64,000 nt of DNA from Sisyra terminalis (GCA_958496175.1 OY292274.1:66350630-66414629); one strand, 5' to 3'. Counted from the first letter of the stretch, positions 48,161-60,905 are shown. Program-made: numbers and translations. Notes: generated from the letters alone by a model not told the origin.

Positions 48161-49680
48161 TTAATCTTTTGTATTCGATTTTAACCAAATTAAAGGAACA
48201 TTTTACTTAGTACTTGGTGATGTTCTGATAACCATTTGAGTATATTAATGGCACTAATATCAAAAAAGGGAAAGTTTTCTTGGGATTGTTTGATATTCCC
48301 ATTTTTTATCAAGTTCCAAAGCCACAGATTTATTAATTACAAGTAAAGGTATGAAATGAATTATTCTTTATCAATTGAAATTAATTATTTATATTTAAAT
48401 TTAATAGATACACAGAAAAACAGAACACTTAAGCTCCCCGTATCCTTGTTTCTGACATTGTTGCACCCGCTTTGAAAAAGAAACACTTCCTTGAAAACTG
48501 ATGCTAAAACAACAATTAAATGTTGTGGGGCAAACTTAGAAGCATGGAAATATTAATTTAATTTCTTCCCTTTCCATAAAATGGGTTGCTTTCAAGAATA
48601 CGAACGGATTGGATAAATACAGAGAAATGTCATTATCCTGGTGCGATTTCTTTTTGTACCCTAAAATATAATATATCCCTAGTACAAGAACGGTATTAAT
48701 CTTTTGTATTCGATTTTAGCCAAATTAAGGGAACATTTTACTTAGTACTTAGTGATGTTCCGATACCCATTTGAGTACATTAATGGCACTAATGTCAAAA
48801 AGAGAAAACTTTTTTGGGATTGATTGATATTCCCATTTTTTAACAAGTTCCAAAATCACAGATTTATTAATTACAAGTAAAGGTATGAAATGAATTATTC
48901 TTTATCAATTGAAATTAACTATTTATATTTAAACTTAACAGATATACAGAAAAACAGAATACTTAAGCAAAGAACTCGATTGCATCTAAATTGCACAAAA
49001 ACAGTAATTGCTCCAGGTATCCTTGTTTGTGACATTGTTGCACCCGTTTTGGAAAAGAAGCACTCCTTGTTGCAACAACAATTAAATGTTGTAGGGCAAA
49101 CTTATAGAAACATGAAAATATTGGCTCAAGTGTACTTTAGCACACCCACAATCTGGCAATGTTGCATTTTCCACTTTGTTTTTAATTTAATTCGCGATAT
49201 TTTTGTTGATTCAATTCTAATATGGTATAATTCTGTCTTTTGTAGGTAAATTTTCATTATGGACCTATTTAATCGCGAATTAAATTAAAAACAAAGTCGA
49301 AAATTCAACATTGTCAGATTGTGGGTGTGCTAAAGTACACATGAGCCGAAATATTATAATTATTTATATTTAAATTTAATAAATACACAGAAAACCAGAA
49401 CACTTAAGCAAAGAACTTGGTTGCATCCAAAATGTACAAAAACAGTAATTGCTCCAGGTATCCTTGCTTGTGATATTATTGCACCCGCTTTGGAAAAGAA
49501 GCACTTCCTGGGAATCGATGTAGGACAAACTTATAGAAGCATGGAAGTATTAATTTTATTTCTTCCCTTTCCACAAAATGGGTTGCTTTCAGGGATACGA
49601 TTGGATTGGATAAATAAAAAGGAATGTCATTATCCTGGTGCCATTTTTTTTTGTGCCCTAAATTATAATATAATCTAAGT
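48161..49680. repeat. Tandem array, ~536-bp unit, 2.5-3 copies
   Basis: Unit 1 starts at 48161 and unit 2 at 48697 (TTAATCTTTTGTATTCGATT in both). A third, partial unit runs from about 49356 after the insertion at 49123. Units share AATTACAAGTAAAGGTATGA, AGAACACTTAAGC-type and GTTGCACCCGCTTTG strings. Units 2 and 3 have an open piece reading CTKTVIAPGILVCDIVAP and LEKKHS (variants between units), which suggests a duplicated decayed coding segment of unknown family. Confidence 0.75.
49123..49348. mobile_element. MITE, GGCTCAAGTGTACTTTAGCA family, copy 2
   Basis: A 226-bp copy with the same ends as the element at 20458, flanked by exact 7-bp repeats AAATATT (49116-49122 and 49349-49355). It interrupts unit 2 of the tandem array. 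The equivalent positions in units 1 and 3 (CATGGAAATATTAATTTAAT and CATGGAAGTATTAATTTTAT) are empty sites confirming the boundaries. Confidence 0.88.
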
Positions 49681-51052
49681 GTAAGAACGGTTTTCACTAA
49701 GAAAGGTGCATTTAGAAATCAAAAATTGTAAATTAACATTCGTTTAAATTGATTCGATTCGATACCAACTACTTTCGTTTCGATAGATAGTATTGCATGA
49801 TTTATATCGATACTAAAAGTATTTGGTATCGAAGCAAAAGTATCGAGTACATATCCGCATCGGAATATCCCGATGCGGGTGATATAATCATCTCAATTGT
49901 TAAGATTTTTAGAAATCACTAATGCTTTTCCCATTTTTTGGTCTTTTCTAGTTTACATAGAATATAGGAATTGTCCAGACAATGTTTTATGCCCCAAAAA
50001 GAAGTTTGCACCACCAATTAAATATTTATCGCAGGAAACAATACATTGGCAAATTATAATAAGTTATTATTGATATTAGTGGGACTGAAGTTTAGGTAAC
50101 GATTGACCGAATTAATTTACCAAAAAAATTCTATACAAAACTATGTTTGTAGGCTTTTTGTACGATGCATCCATTGGCTAATTATTAGTCAAAAGTGGCA
50201 GGAAATTTAAAAAGTTTTAAACCTTTCCCAGCTTTCCACTTCGAACTTTGCGAATGTCTTATGAATTTGGTTTAACTTTTGTAGAAGTGCTTTCGTTTCC
50301 AAATTTTCACCGAAATGGCATAAATGAATAAAATTGCTACTAAATAAGGAACTAATTAAAGCTAGTTTATCATTATTTTGCTAAAAGCTGTATTATACGC
50401 CAATTTACAACTTTATAATAATTGAATTACAGAAAAATAGTATTTTTTTCTGGTTCAAAAGTTGTATACAATATGTATGTCAAAACATTTGTCCATGTAA
50501 TTTCTTGTAAAATAAATTTTTCATATTGCGTATTTAATTTATTTTCTTCACCGAATTCTGTCGTTTTTACTGTGAAATAAATCGTTCCAATCTTTTCGTT
50601 TCCTGGAATCGATTCACGTTGTACTAAAGTTGAAAACAAACCCAATGAGTCATCGCATAAAATACATGGGACGAGTGGTGGCCGTTGATTGGTTGGTTTT
50701 TAAAAACAACGCAACGCGATTGGTTGTCACCGAGGCGATGACATCATCTTGGTTATGTTTTCTTGGAAAGGATTTCCCTTAACATCTTATTATCGCAAAT
50801 TTGTGTGGCGATGAGTGGATGAGTCATTATATTTAAAAAAAGAAAGAAAGAAAAAAAAAACGTTATAACACTTGTGTAATTTGAGGGTTGTAAAACGAAA
50901 TTGTTTTGATTTTATAACTATCGGGTGAATTGATTCGATTTCTCGTCCATTATCATCCGCGGAATCTAACCTAACATTCGTAGCGTCGTATACGAATCAG
51001 TTTTAAGTTTAATAAGTGCCTAAATAAATCGATTTGATTGATTTCGGGAATC
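49681..51052. promoter_or_regulatory. Upstream region of the gene starting at 51053
   Basis: Around 49740-49870 there are several TATCGATAC-like strings and CATCGGAATATCCCGATGCG, a small palindrome. Between 50650 and 50790 the DNA is less AT-rich and contains GATTGGTTGGTTTTTAAAAA, GCGATTGGTTGTCACCG and GATGACATCATC, that is, inverted CCAAT boxes and a CRE-like site. This is the likely promoter. The minus strand 50427-50645 is open for 72 codons (ESIPGNEKIGTIYFTVKTTE) but has no ATG start and no recognised family. Confidence 0.4.
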
Positions 51053-51187
51053 ATGAAGTTGGAAATCAGTGAACAATTGTCCACCAATTCGGATTTGTCG
51101 AACGATTCGCAAATTTCGCAATCGTCCAGCAGTGATTTCAATAATACGATTCATAGCAATGGAAATGCAGCTCGAGTCCCTAGCACG
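51053..51187 (+). CDS. First coding exon of an unidentified gene
   Basis: 45 codons from ATG at 51053 (MKLEISEQLSTNSDLSNDSQ, then ISQSSSSDFNNTIHSNGN and AARVPST), ending on a codon boundary with a strong donor ACG|GTAAGA. The composition (Ser/Asn-rich, disordered) is typical of N-termini of transcriptional or RNA-binding regulators. I do not recognise the protein. It follows a CCAAT-containing promoter-like region and a non-coding leader. The following 12.8 kb holds no convincing downstream exon, so the gene would have a very long first intron. Confidence 0.6.
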
Positions 51188-51849
51188 GTAAGAATTTTAT
51201 TTTTGACCCCTGATTTCTGCTAAATTTTCAATCGAAATTTGAAAAAAAAAATTTTTTTTCAAGTACATATATTGGTTAGATAAGGACAGACGATTAATCA
51301 AAGCCTACCTAATTCTAAGAATTGTGCGTCATAAGTAAAAAAGTAATTTAAATTAGTGTTGTCTAGGAAACAAACTTAAAGTGAAACAGAGACGGCCAAT
51401 ACTTTCTAATCTATTTAAATTTGATCGAGTAAAACAAAGATAGGGAAATCTTCAAATGTATGAGGCGAAACAAAAGAGATGAAACTATCGGAAATATGTA
51501 TGAGTGCAAAAAAGATGAAATCAAATTACATCAATTACAAATTGAACTTTGTTACAGCTGGTCTATTTGAGAATTGTTAATGTTTATTATTGCAAGTCCA
51601 ATCGTGTGGACTGTACAATAAAAAAAAAATTGAAAATTTCATTGGTGAAATGGCGTATTTGATTCGTGGTACGTGTGAGAGAGATGCGACTAATTTAAAC
51701 GTAACCTTGCAAGCACGTAAAAGCTGATACATTCGCGAATGGTTAACCAGTATCGTATTTGATTCGAACGTTAAAACAAGTGGTAATAAGTTAATCAAAA
51801 AGCTTAATTCATTGCAAATAATTGGACGAAAGTAATCCACAGCTTATTA

Positions 51850-51975
51850 ATGTCACTGCAATTGGTTCCGTATTTAAATTTCGGGCTCGACGAATCCGAA
51901 ATTGTTGTAACCAGTGAATTGTTTGAAAATAACTTATATGAAATTCCCATCAACAAAATGAATCGACCGAATATG
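51850..51975 (+). CDS. Candidate alternative first exon
   Basis: 42 codons from ATG at 51850 (MSLQLVPYLNFGLDESEIVV, then TSELFENNLYEIPINKMNRP and NM) end on a codon boundary with a good donor ATG|GTGAGT. The same phase as the exon at 51053 would let both splice to one downstream exon. The frame is open upstream of the ATG for 15 codons. An acceptor at CCACAG (51842) makes an internal-exon reading possible. Codon composition looks coding. It is unidentified, and the alternative-promoter idea is an inference. Confidence 0.45.
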
Positions 51976-54660
51976 GTGAGTGATAAGATTTTTTTCTTCC
52001 AATTCCAACATATGGAATTATTTTTCGATTTCATTGATAACTCACATTCCTTATTTAACAAAAAAAAAAATCTAGTCAGCATAGAACATTCTCTCCACTG
52101 ACGTCAGAATGCATTACTCTTTTTTTTTTGAGTTTAAAATTTGATATATTGACAGAAAACAACAATGACTTGAGAAATTACAGTCAACAGTCAAGAGTAG
52201 GCACAAAACAATATCCTTCATTAAAAATTCAAGAGAGTACGGTATTTTTTATTCTTTTTACACCAGAAAATGTCACAATGGGGGTCACTTAGCCGCATTG
52301 TTTCGTATATATTTTATTCACGTGAATTAATCGTAAAATGTCCTTTCAATTCGATTTATTTTTGGAAATCGTTTGGCCTCAATATTCGAACGAGAATCGT
52401 CAGGTTTAGGGTCAAACCGGAAAGTCAAGAATGGTTTCTCAACAATATACCTATCCAAAGTTCTGAAATAAAGATTTGTGCTAATCAAATCCAACGATAA
52501 ACTCAAAAAGCATACATGGGCCTTGATATTCGCAAATGCCAAATTGTACATATTTTTTTTCTCTTACATTAACAAGCAATAATTTTTTAGGGAAAACATA
52601 TTTTTATCGCATTAAACTGATAAGATATGTCAAGTTGTAAACGCTTATGTAAGCAAATATGTCATTTTAATTGAGTTGAAGAAAAAATTATCTCAGCACT
52701 ACTACTTCTCTGCTTAATTTCAAATCAAACTTATGAGAAAAGATAATAATTGAAAATGATTCATCTAATAAATAAACAACATGATTTAATTGTTACATAT
52801 TACATAAATGAAGCTACTGCCAAGAAGCACTTGTGGTCATTTCAATTTATTTTTATAAATCATTTCCGTTGACCTTTCCATTCAAATGTTAGCGCCACTA
52901 AGACCTGGAGATAACTTCTTTGATTTAATATTCATAAATAAACTTTTCAGTTATTTCCTTCAGTTATTTTCACAGTAAATTCAATGGTGAGGTCTTTTCG
53001 AGATAGACCAGGATCGAATTTATAGATTTGCACTCATTTAAACTATACATTTTTCGTTGATCAACTGTTTTTTTTAAAAAAAATCCAGCTCCCCTTGGGT
53101 AGATCCGACTTAGGAATTCAATTCTTTCTTGAAAACTTCTAATTTTCCTTCTAAAACATCACTTAAATAATGCAAACAAGTACGCGTGGTTTAAAATATT
53201 ATATAGTACATTATAAATAGAAGGTTCAGGGGCGAAGCCCCGGTATATATTGCATTTTTGATTTTGTTTTTAGTTTTATTCATGAGTAAGTCAGATCATT
53301 ATCAAATAAACAATTTGGCGGGGGAGGGGGGTGCTTTGCACCCAAACCAACGCCAGGACTTCGCCCCATGTTATCCTGCTCCCCCATGGTTAGATCCGGT
53401 TCTAAAGTATGCTTAGGAATTCTTTTTTTTCTTGAAAACTTATAATTTTTCTCCTAAAACATAAATAAAAATATTATATAATACATTAAAATAGAAGATC
53501 CAGGGGCGAAGCCCCGGTGAGAGTCGAATACTCACCGTTTTTTTTTATCCTAGTGAAACAAAGTCTTATCATTATTATATTACAATTAGGTTTTTATTCC
53601 CCATTTATGATGATATTGACCTCTGAAATTCGTGTCAATAATGTTCCCGTATGAATAAGGGCTTAATGAACTTAAATCGAATGTAATAAATTGATTTAGG
53701 TCTTCAGAAGGAATTTATATAAGAGGAAAATTCGTTGATTTATCTCTGCGGTCAATTCATGATTCAATTCAAGCCAATTTAGATGATGTTGGTTATTATT
53801 TGTGTTGGTATTTTAATACCTTACTCTGTTATCTTTTGCAAGTCGGAGGATTTGATCCTTTTTGAGGAGGAGCCATAAAACAATGAGGGTGTTATTCTTT
53901 TCGGGTTAAATAATTGTTAAAGGTTTTATGGTTTTACTTTCACATTTACCTTGGGTCGATCTTGAAATTTAAGGGTAGGTAGGGTAAGGATAAACTTAAA
54001 TTAGTTAGTTTTAGTTTGGAAATAATTTTGTTGTGAGTATACCGAAAAAATAGGGAAGAAAAATGTTTGTGATTCCTCCACAATTTCCGTGGATACCTTC
54101 GGTAAGACAATTTTGGTTGATTTTTTTTTTAAAAATAAAATTTTAGCAAGTTCCTAGAGCCTTTAGGGCAAAATTTGTTGATACCATTGGGTAATTTTGT
54201 TAACTCCTTCATCTATAGATGGCATTGTTCGTTTTTGATAAGATTGATTTTTTGGCAGTTTTAAAGTTGAAATGAATACTTTTTATTTAGAAAACTTAGA
54301 AAAATATGTTTTTAAGCAGCTCATGTTGTTTATGTAAGATTAAACCTACAGGATGGCATATTGGCTTAATTTTTTGGAAAAATTTTAAAGTGACATTTGG
54401 GGTTTAGCAAAGGTTCAAACCTCAATAAAAAATTATAAATTCATAAAAGTTTATTGAAATATTGAGAAATTTTTGAATTTTCTATGGATTTTCGGCATTT
54501 ATGTTAATATAAAATACAATTTTCGTTAAAATATCCACCTGGAAGTTGAAAATGTTGAGAAGTTTGATCTAGGGAAAAGTATGAAAAACACTTCATATTA
54601 AAGCTCCAAATTATTGCCAGGGAATTATTTTTACTAAGTATAATCTTTGACTAAGTAAAT
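51976..54660. other. Presumed intron with a duplicated GGGGCGAAGCCCC segment
   Basis: No exon is identified. Two related segments (about 53085-53250 and 53385-53520) share TTCTTGAAAACTT, CTCCTAAAACAT and AGGGGCGAAGCCCCGGT, the last being a perfect GGGGC..GCCCC hairpin near the segment end. They may be remnants of one mobile family whose 3' end is the hairpin. The rest is unique, AT-rich DNA. Confidence 0.45.
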
Positions 54661-54664
54661 TTAA

Positions 54665-56084
54665 CCTTCCCGGTCCGAAGCGGGGTTTTTACGTACCCCA
54701 GGCACCCCATGGATCACTTTAAAATCTTCAACTTTTTAAAAATTATTTTAATGATTATATGTTTCACTCTACTACGGCACAAAGAAGAGAGACAGTTTTA
54801 TTGAGTTTCTTCTGTGATTACTTCATAATTCTCAAAATGCAAATTGCAAAGTGTAAACCGAAAGTGATAATTGTAAAATGCATTGTTTTCTTTCTCAAAC
54901 GTTTAGTTGTGTATTCATTCTTGAACGTGCAACATCTTATCGATCTTACCTGATTATTTCTAAACCAGTGTTTCTAAATTTCTTTACATCAATTCCTTTA
55001 GCGAACAATTTTTTTTTAAATGATGTGACTCTCACCGGAACAATCAGGAGAAACAAAAGAGAAATATTTATCAATCAAAAATCAAGCGGTGACTATTATC
55101 CACAGAAGTCAAAAATATTGAAGTAGAAGATGGTCCGCGAAAAAGGCCAAATATTATTATTCATTATAATAAAACCAAAGGAGCTGTCGATACTGGAGAC
55201 AAAATGACCCAACAGTATAGTCTTGTTAGGACTACTAGAAGGTGGCCGTTCAGAATAGTCATGGAAATAATAGATATGACTGCATTAAATGCTTACATTA
55301 TTTGGGTACAGAATAACCCAGATTGGCGAAAAGGAGACCGTAGCCGAAGACAAGCATTTCTTCGAGAATTGGCTACGGAATTGCTAAAAGAAAATGTTTT
55401 AAAACGGAAAAACAACAATGTAAATTACCACAAGCACATTCAACACGGCTTTGAGTTATTTGACCAAGTTATCAATAATGGAAATAGCACTCCAACGAAG
55501 AACCTTCAATTGGCAGTAGAGCAAGACCAGCAGGATATACCAAAAACTACGAGTTGTAGTTTTTGCCCAAGAAGTGAAGACAGAAAATTTAAAATTCGAT
55601 GTGACTTATTAATAATATGATGTAACTTATTCACCGCTATCAAATTAAAACAATTTCTTGTCCAAATTGTAAACATTAATTTATAGTCTGTAAAAATGTA
55701 TTATAGTAATCTAAATATATCTAAAAAATCTAAATATATAGTTTTATTATAAGTAAATTAGTTTTTGTAATATTTTAGCTATATAAACTATATGAACTAT
55801 TTCTTTTATACCTAAGTTCTTTTGTAAATAATTTTTATTTTTTATTGTTTTTAAGTTGTAATTATATTATTTTTTTTAATTTTGATTACCATTTAAAAAA
55901 AATATTCACATATTATGTACTTTAGAATTTTTTTGAAAAAATTAAAATATTTGTAATACTCAAAAAAAATTTTCATTTAAAAACATATTTCACTTTGTTT
56001 GAGAAGCACTGGATTTGGTCTGGGGTATGTCGGATACCCCGCTTCGGACCATTTGAAATTTTTCAACCCTCCGTGTCGGAAAGG
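54665..56084. mobile_element. piggyBac element, decayed, TTAA flanks
   Basis: A 1420-bp element bounded by TTAA on both sides (54661-54664 and 56085-56088), the piggyBac target. Inverted ends are CCTTCCCGGTCCGAAGCGGGG on the left and CCTTTCCGACACGG on the right, with an inner GGTCCGAAGCGGGGTATCCG inverted in the right end. The interior has deleted most of the transposase, and only the C-terminal third is readable. Confidence 0.88.
55110..55620 (+). pseudogene. piggyBac transposase, C-terminal remnant
   Basis: An open stretch reads RPNIIIHYNKTKGAVDTGDK, then QQYSLVRTTRRWPFRIVMEI, DMTALNAYIIWVQNN and a C-terminal CSFCPRSEDRKFKIRCD. This is the end of the DDE/D transposase domain (the pattern 'YN.TKgGVDt.D', 'R.T.RWP...f..llD....Na') followed by remnants of the Cys-rich C-terminal zinc domain. 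The N-terminal DNA-binding region and first catalytic Asp residues are missing, so it is inactive. It ends at a stop near 55620, inside the element. Confidence 0.85.
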
Positions 56085-56088
56085 TTAA

Positions 56089-57188
56089 TGTAGTTATTCC
56101 AAAGATGTAATTACCGATAGGGTTTCATAAAGATTTTTTTTTGAATAACCGCCTTAAATCTTCTTTATCTAGTGAATTCTATAATGCTTATAATTTTTGG
56201 TAATTCTCTTCAAATTGATCAAGCGAATGCTAGATCCGAAGGCAGGTTGTTCAGATTCATGTTCAATACAAATTCCCTTACTTTATAAATAAAAAATGGG
56301 CTTTTCTCTGAATATATCTGGAAAAATTCTTCGGCTAAAATCTTTGAAAAATTTTGTAAAAAAATCTAAAGTTATTGGCGAATCGTTGGTTTTTTTACTA
56401 CCCAAACATTTCTTTTATTTGTCCTCTTTCTATTTTCTTGACCACAAACGAAAGTTTCTTTTTAATCTGTAATTCATAAGTTTTCCTTCATAGTAACGTA
56501 AACATTTGAAGCAAGTTTCCGGTTCCCAAGCTTTTGTAGATCATCGCCACTTTAAAATCATATTTTGACGAATTCCAGGACAACACAATATCAATTCAGA
56601 ATCAGTTCTTTAATTTTTTACTTTGGTCATTTCTTCTGTAACAAATGATTGATAATATAAGGAATACAGTTTGTTCTGCAGTACAAATTTCCTTATTGTT
56701 CCAATCAAAACTCGTTTTTCCTCTGGTTTTAATTATAGAAAACTTTTCGACTAGAAACTTTAATCAATTTTGACTTATTTACGATAAAGTTTACATCGTT
56801 TCCCATCGAAATAATAATCAAACTATGTAGAAGTAAGATCCCTTACTTTTTTCTGAGAATGAAATTTTCCGGTTTTCTAAAGATCCATGATTCTGGAAGA
56901 ATACAAGTGATGGTTAATGTTTCGACAAAAATAGCAACTAGATAGAGAATGCAAATTGAAAAAGAAGACCGTCCACTTATTGCTTCCAGTAGGGACTTAT
57001 GGTCAGGGAGTTGGCGATTAGTTGAGGAAACATCGGAATTAAATCTTTTTAAATAGCAATTCCAGCTCCAATTTCAGCTTACATGATAATTTAGGCATAC
57101 ATTTTGTGGCATCACGATTTTTTTTATATATTCTCTGTATCGTTTCCAATAAATGGTTGTTAAGAGCTAGAGTTAATATAAATTTTTA
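56089..57188. other. Presumed intron
   Basis: Unique-looking AT-rich DNA with several CTTTCTA..TTTTC pyrimidine-rich strings. No exon, RNA gene or repeat family is recognised. Confidence 0.3.
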
Positions 57189-58050
57189 TGACGTCACAGT
57201 ATTGGTTTTCCATGTTTTTCTTTGGCTTTCTAGAAACTCATTATAAATGCCTCTGCCTCCTAGAAGTAGGTACTATTACGTCTTAAAGTTGTTCCTAGTT
57301 CCAGTTGCTGTCAAATATACTTCTACGATAAATTGGTTTTCCATGGTGTTCCCCATTATCTTTATAGTATTTGTTCCAAAGTTAGGTTTTGATTTCCAAT
57401 CTAGAAAAAGTATATAATTTAATTTTTGTAATTCCAGAAGAATATAAGACTTCCCTTTAAAACAAACTTTGATGACGTCATAGTCTTGTTTTTCCATGTT
57501 TTTCTTCGGCTTTCTAGAAATTTATTATAAATGCCTTTGCATCCTAGAAGTACTATTGCGTCTTAAAGTTGTTCCTAGTTCCAGTTGTTGTCAAACTTCT
57601 ACGATAAATTGGTTTTCCATGGTGCTCCTCATTATCTTTATAGTATTTGTAGCCTCTAATTTTAGGTTTTGCATTTGATTTCCAATCTAGAAAAAGGATA
57701 TCATTTAATTTCTGTAATTTCAGAAGAATATAAGACTTCCCTTAAAAACAAACTTTGATGACGTCATAGTCTTGGTTTTCCATGTTTTTCTTCGGCTTTC
57801 TGGAAACTTATTATAAATGCCTCTGCTTCCTAGAAGTACTATTGCGCCTTAAAGTTGTTCCTAATTCCAGTTGTTGTCAAACATGCTTCTACGATAAATT
57901 GGTTTTCCATGTCCATGGTGTTCCTCATTATCTTTATAGTATTTGTCCCAAGGTTAAGTTTTGATTTCCAATCTAGAAAAAGGATATAATTTAATTTCTG
58001 TAATTTTAGAGAAATATAGGGCTTCCTTTAAAAACCTCTTAGTTATGGCG
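57189..58050. repeat. Tandem array, ~285-bp unit, three copies, each with TGACGTCA
   Basis: The units start at TGACGTCA (57189, 57473, 57759) and share GGTTTTCCATGTTTTTCTTC, CTATTGCGTCTTAAAGTTG and AATATAAGACTTCCCTT. Spacing is 284 and 286 bp, and the third unit decays near 58040. Each TGACGTCA is a perfect CRE/ATF consensus. A fourth isolated TGACGTCA is at 58906. Confidence 0.85.
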
Positions 58051-60905
58051 GTGGTTTTTCTTTTTTAAATCTCCTATTGGTGACTTCTTTTGGTCATATC
58101 CTCTTTCTATTGTCTGCAGAAATTCCTTTTCAAGGATTATTTGATTGTATCAAGGTGTAACCAATGTTTTTCCAGAGTTTTCCATTGGGGAATTGATTTG
58201 AAAAAAAAAATTAAATTCGAAAAATATTATGTATTATTTGTAGTCTATTACCTGCTTTTGCCTAATTATTTGGTTGAATTTTTATTCTTCAATAACTTTT
58301 ACTTGAAGTTTAATAACCTCCATTACTGTAAATAATAAATTGTAATAATAAACAGAAGAATTAACAAAAGATCGGCCCACTACAATTGATTTTCAACTGA
58401 TTTTTCAAGCAATTCAAAACTCGATTGTTACAAAAGTTAGTTAATTATTGAATCATATTCAAAAGATAAAATTTATTAATGATATTTGAAAAAAAATTAA
58501 GTACAAGTTGCTGTATAAAAATCCTGCAAATGTATAGGCAACTTTAGTAACTTGGAAAAATCTTCATAAATCACACCATCCATTGCATATAAATATACAG
58601 TGTAAATTTTTCTCGTGAACAATGAAGGTTTGCTTAATTACTCTATAATTATCGTCGATCTGCATAAAGCGGTGTTTTTGTCCAATTTGTCCACTTAAGT
58701 CATCTTGAACTTGGCTTTTACAATTCTTTCAATTAACAAATAAAAATAATTGCCCTAATTGGATAAGTGGCCGATAGGCTTGAGAACATTTTTTTTTTTG
58801 TTTTAAATTTTTTGAATAAACTTTATTCGAAGAAAACTTGGAAAAAAAATTCAGAGAAAATCATCTACTGGAAAACCACATTTAACTGGAAGGCCATGGT
58901 TTGGATGACGTCATTTCAGTGGTCAGTCATATGACTTATCGGGGCTTAATAAATTTTCTGTTCGACGTAAATGTGTCGATAGACAAGGAAAGAATGTCGC
59001 ATTTGTTTGGGCGGGATATGTTTTGTTTCGTTTTATTGGATGGCGAGATTGTGGTCGCGATTGTTTGATCTTGCTTTGGAGTGAATGTTGGGCGATTGGG
59101 ATGAGAAGGAGGGAAGATTGTGGACATGCCATGGGCCCCGCGCGACTGGGGGATTAGATTATGTGCATGCTCCAATGATCTGTCAGTTCTTTTCCAGACG
59201 TGGACTACGTGAAATGTTAAGTGAGTGTAATTGTTTTTCACTTTGGGTTTTACATGCAAGTGATTTGAGTTTTTCCTGAAAAGTCGATTAAGTGGATTTA
59301 ATTGAGGTATGGTTTTTTTTTTTAATTTCCCAAAGGTATCGTTGATTTTTGCGTTGCAATTGTTTGATTTTTCGCGCTCTGGTTCGTTTTGTGCGCGGAC
59401 CACGAGGAACAATAGGCATTGTTTTGTTTTTGTCTCCATTTTTGTTGTTGATGTTGTTGTTAGTGTTTTGGTTTTTCTTGGCGAAAATTTTCAATTTAAA
59501 ATGGAGAAATTTTCGGCATGATTGGAGTTATCGCATATTGTCGCACCCAAAAAGATAACAATTGCGGTTTGAACTAACCGCAAAATTCAAAGAGGCATTG
59601 TCGTGGACCGTGTGCCGTTCGGAAAATGGCTTTCTGAAAAATCGCCTCTATACATGGAAACTTGATGTGGCCACCAAGAACAATATGAACAATTCCTTTC
59701 ATTTTCCTTGATATTCCGATAAACTTGTAGAAATGTGTGTTAAACACCTGCACGGCTAGAACAGAACGAAATCAAGGGCGTTTTATTTGAAATGAAAGGG
59801 TTATTTACTACGGTAATTGTATGGCCGCGTTTGTCTTTGTTCCACAATGGAAAAATCATGATTTTCTCATTTTAGTTCTGTGGAAATTCCAGTGGAATAC
59901 TATCTCTATATACAACCCAAGTCCCTGAAGAACAAAGAAATGTCTCGACCGATATCTACCCTGATAATTTTTCAAGTTTATTTAAACAACATTGGCACAC
60001 GTCGTCATCAGTCGCAGGCCTTAACAAAGAACTCTATTTATAAAATATATTGCACCAAGTAAAGCACATCCCTCACAATCTTGAACACATTAGCTTACCC
60101 GTCCACTTGTCGCTAGAAAAATTGCACAATTCGACATTTTATTTCACCATAATGAAATCCATAAACAAATAAACGAATTTCTCGAACCGAGAGATAAAGT
60201 TTGCGATAAGTGGAATGTAAATATCGGGAAAAAAGGGATTTCCAGAATTTATTATCTTCAATATTTATAAATAGACAAACAATCGTTATCACACATTTTT
60301 TATCTAGAAATATGCTTGGCATATGGTTTTTGACCATTTGTATATCTTGAATTGAATTGTTTTATTTAAAAACAATTAAATCAACTAAAACGACATCCTG
60401 TTTAGAGATAATTTTTCATATTATTGATAAAGCTATGGACAAAATATAACTTTACACAATTGAATAGTATAAAATTACTATAAAATTTCTAAAGACATTC
60501 AATCGATAAAGACTCAATTGATGTGGGATTTGCTTTTTTTTTAAAAAATATTTTAGTTTTATTCGAGTAATTGTTTTAAATTTAATTGCTTTTCTAAATA
60601 ATCAGTTTTTCAATTTGTTTACTTTAATCTTCTGATAAAAGACTAATAATACATGTACTTAGCTATAGTCTCTAATTTATAAAAGGTACCCAAAAATTGT
60701 ATCCATATAATTTACATAATTAATGAAATGCAAATTCAAATGATAATTTTCAAAAAAACCTTAATAGAAGACCTGGTGAATTTCGTACCACCTAAAATTG
60801 ATTGATATCAATAATATTGCCTAATTTTTAATTAATGATATGGATATAATTAAATGTACACATATTGATTATAACAAATTGTATGCATTTTTTAAATATG
60901 TGACT
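58051..60905. other. Presumed intron or intergenic DNA
   Basis: 58920-59640 is less AT-rich and has G/T-rich strings (TTGTTGTTGATGTTGTTGTT near 59444, GGGCCCCGCGCGACTGG near 59133). It could be a regulatory or alternative 5' exon region. The open frames on both strands there have no recognisable product. The rest is AT-rich and featureless. Confidence 0.3.

Noticed and set aside
50427..50645. Minus-strand open frame with ESIPGNEKIGTIYFTVKTTE
   Set aside because: It has no ATG start, no recognised family and no neighbouring exon. It lies next to a promoter-like region and could be chance. It is kept only as a remark in the gap entry.
58923..59530. Overlapping open frames on both strands in a less AT-rich stretch
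   Set aside because: No frame has a recognisable product, and low stop density is expected from the higher GC content. It may be regulatory DNA instead.
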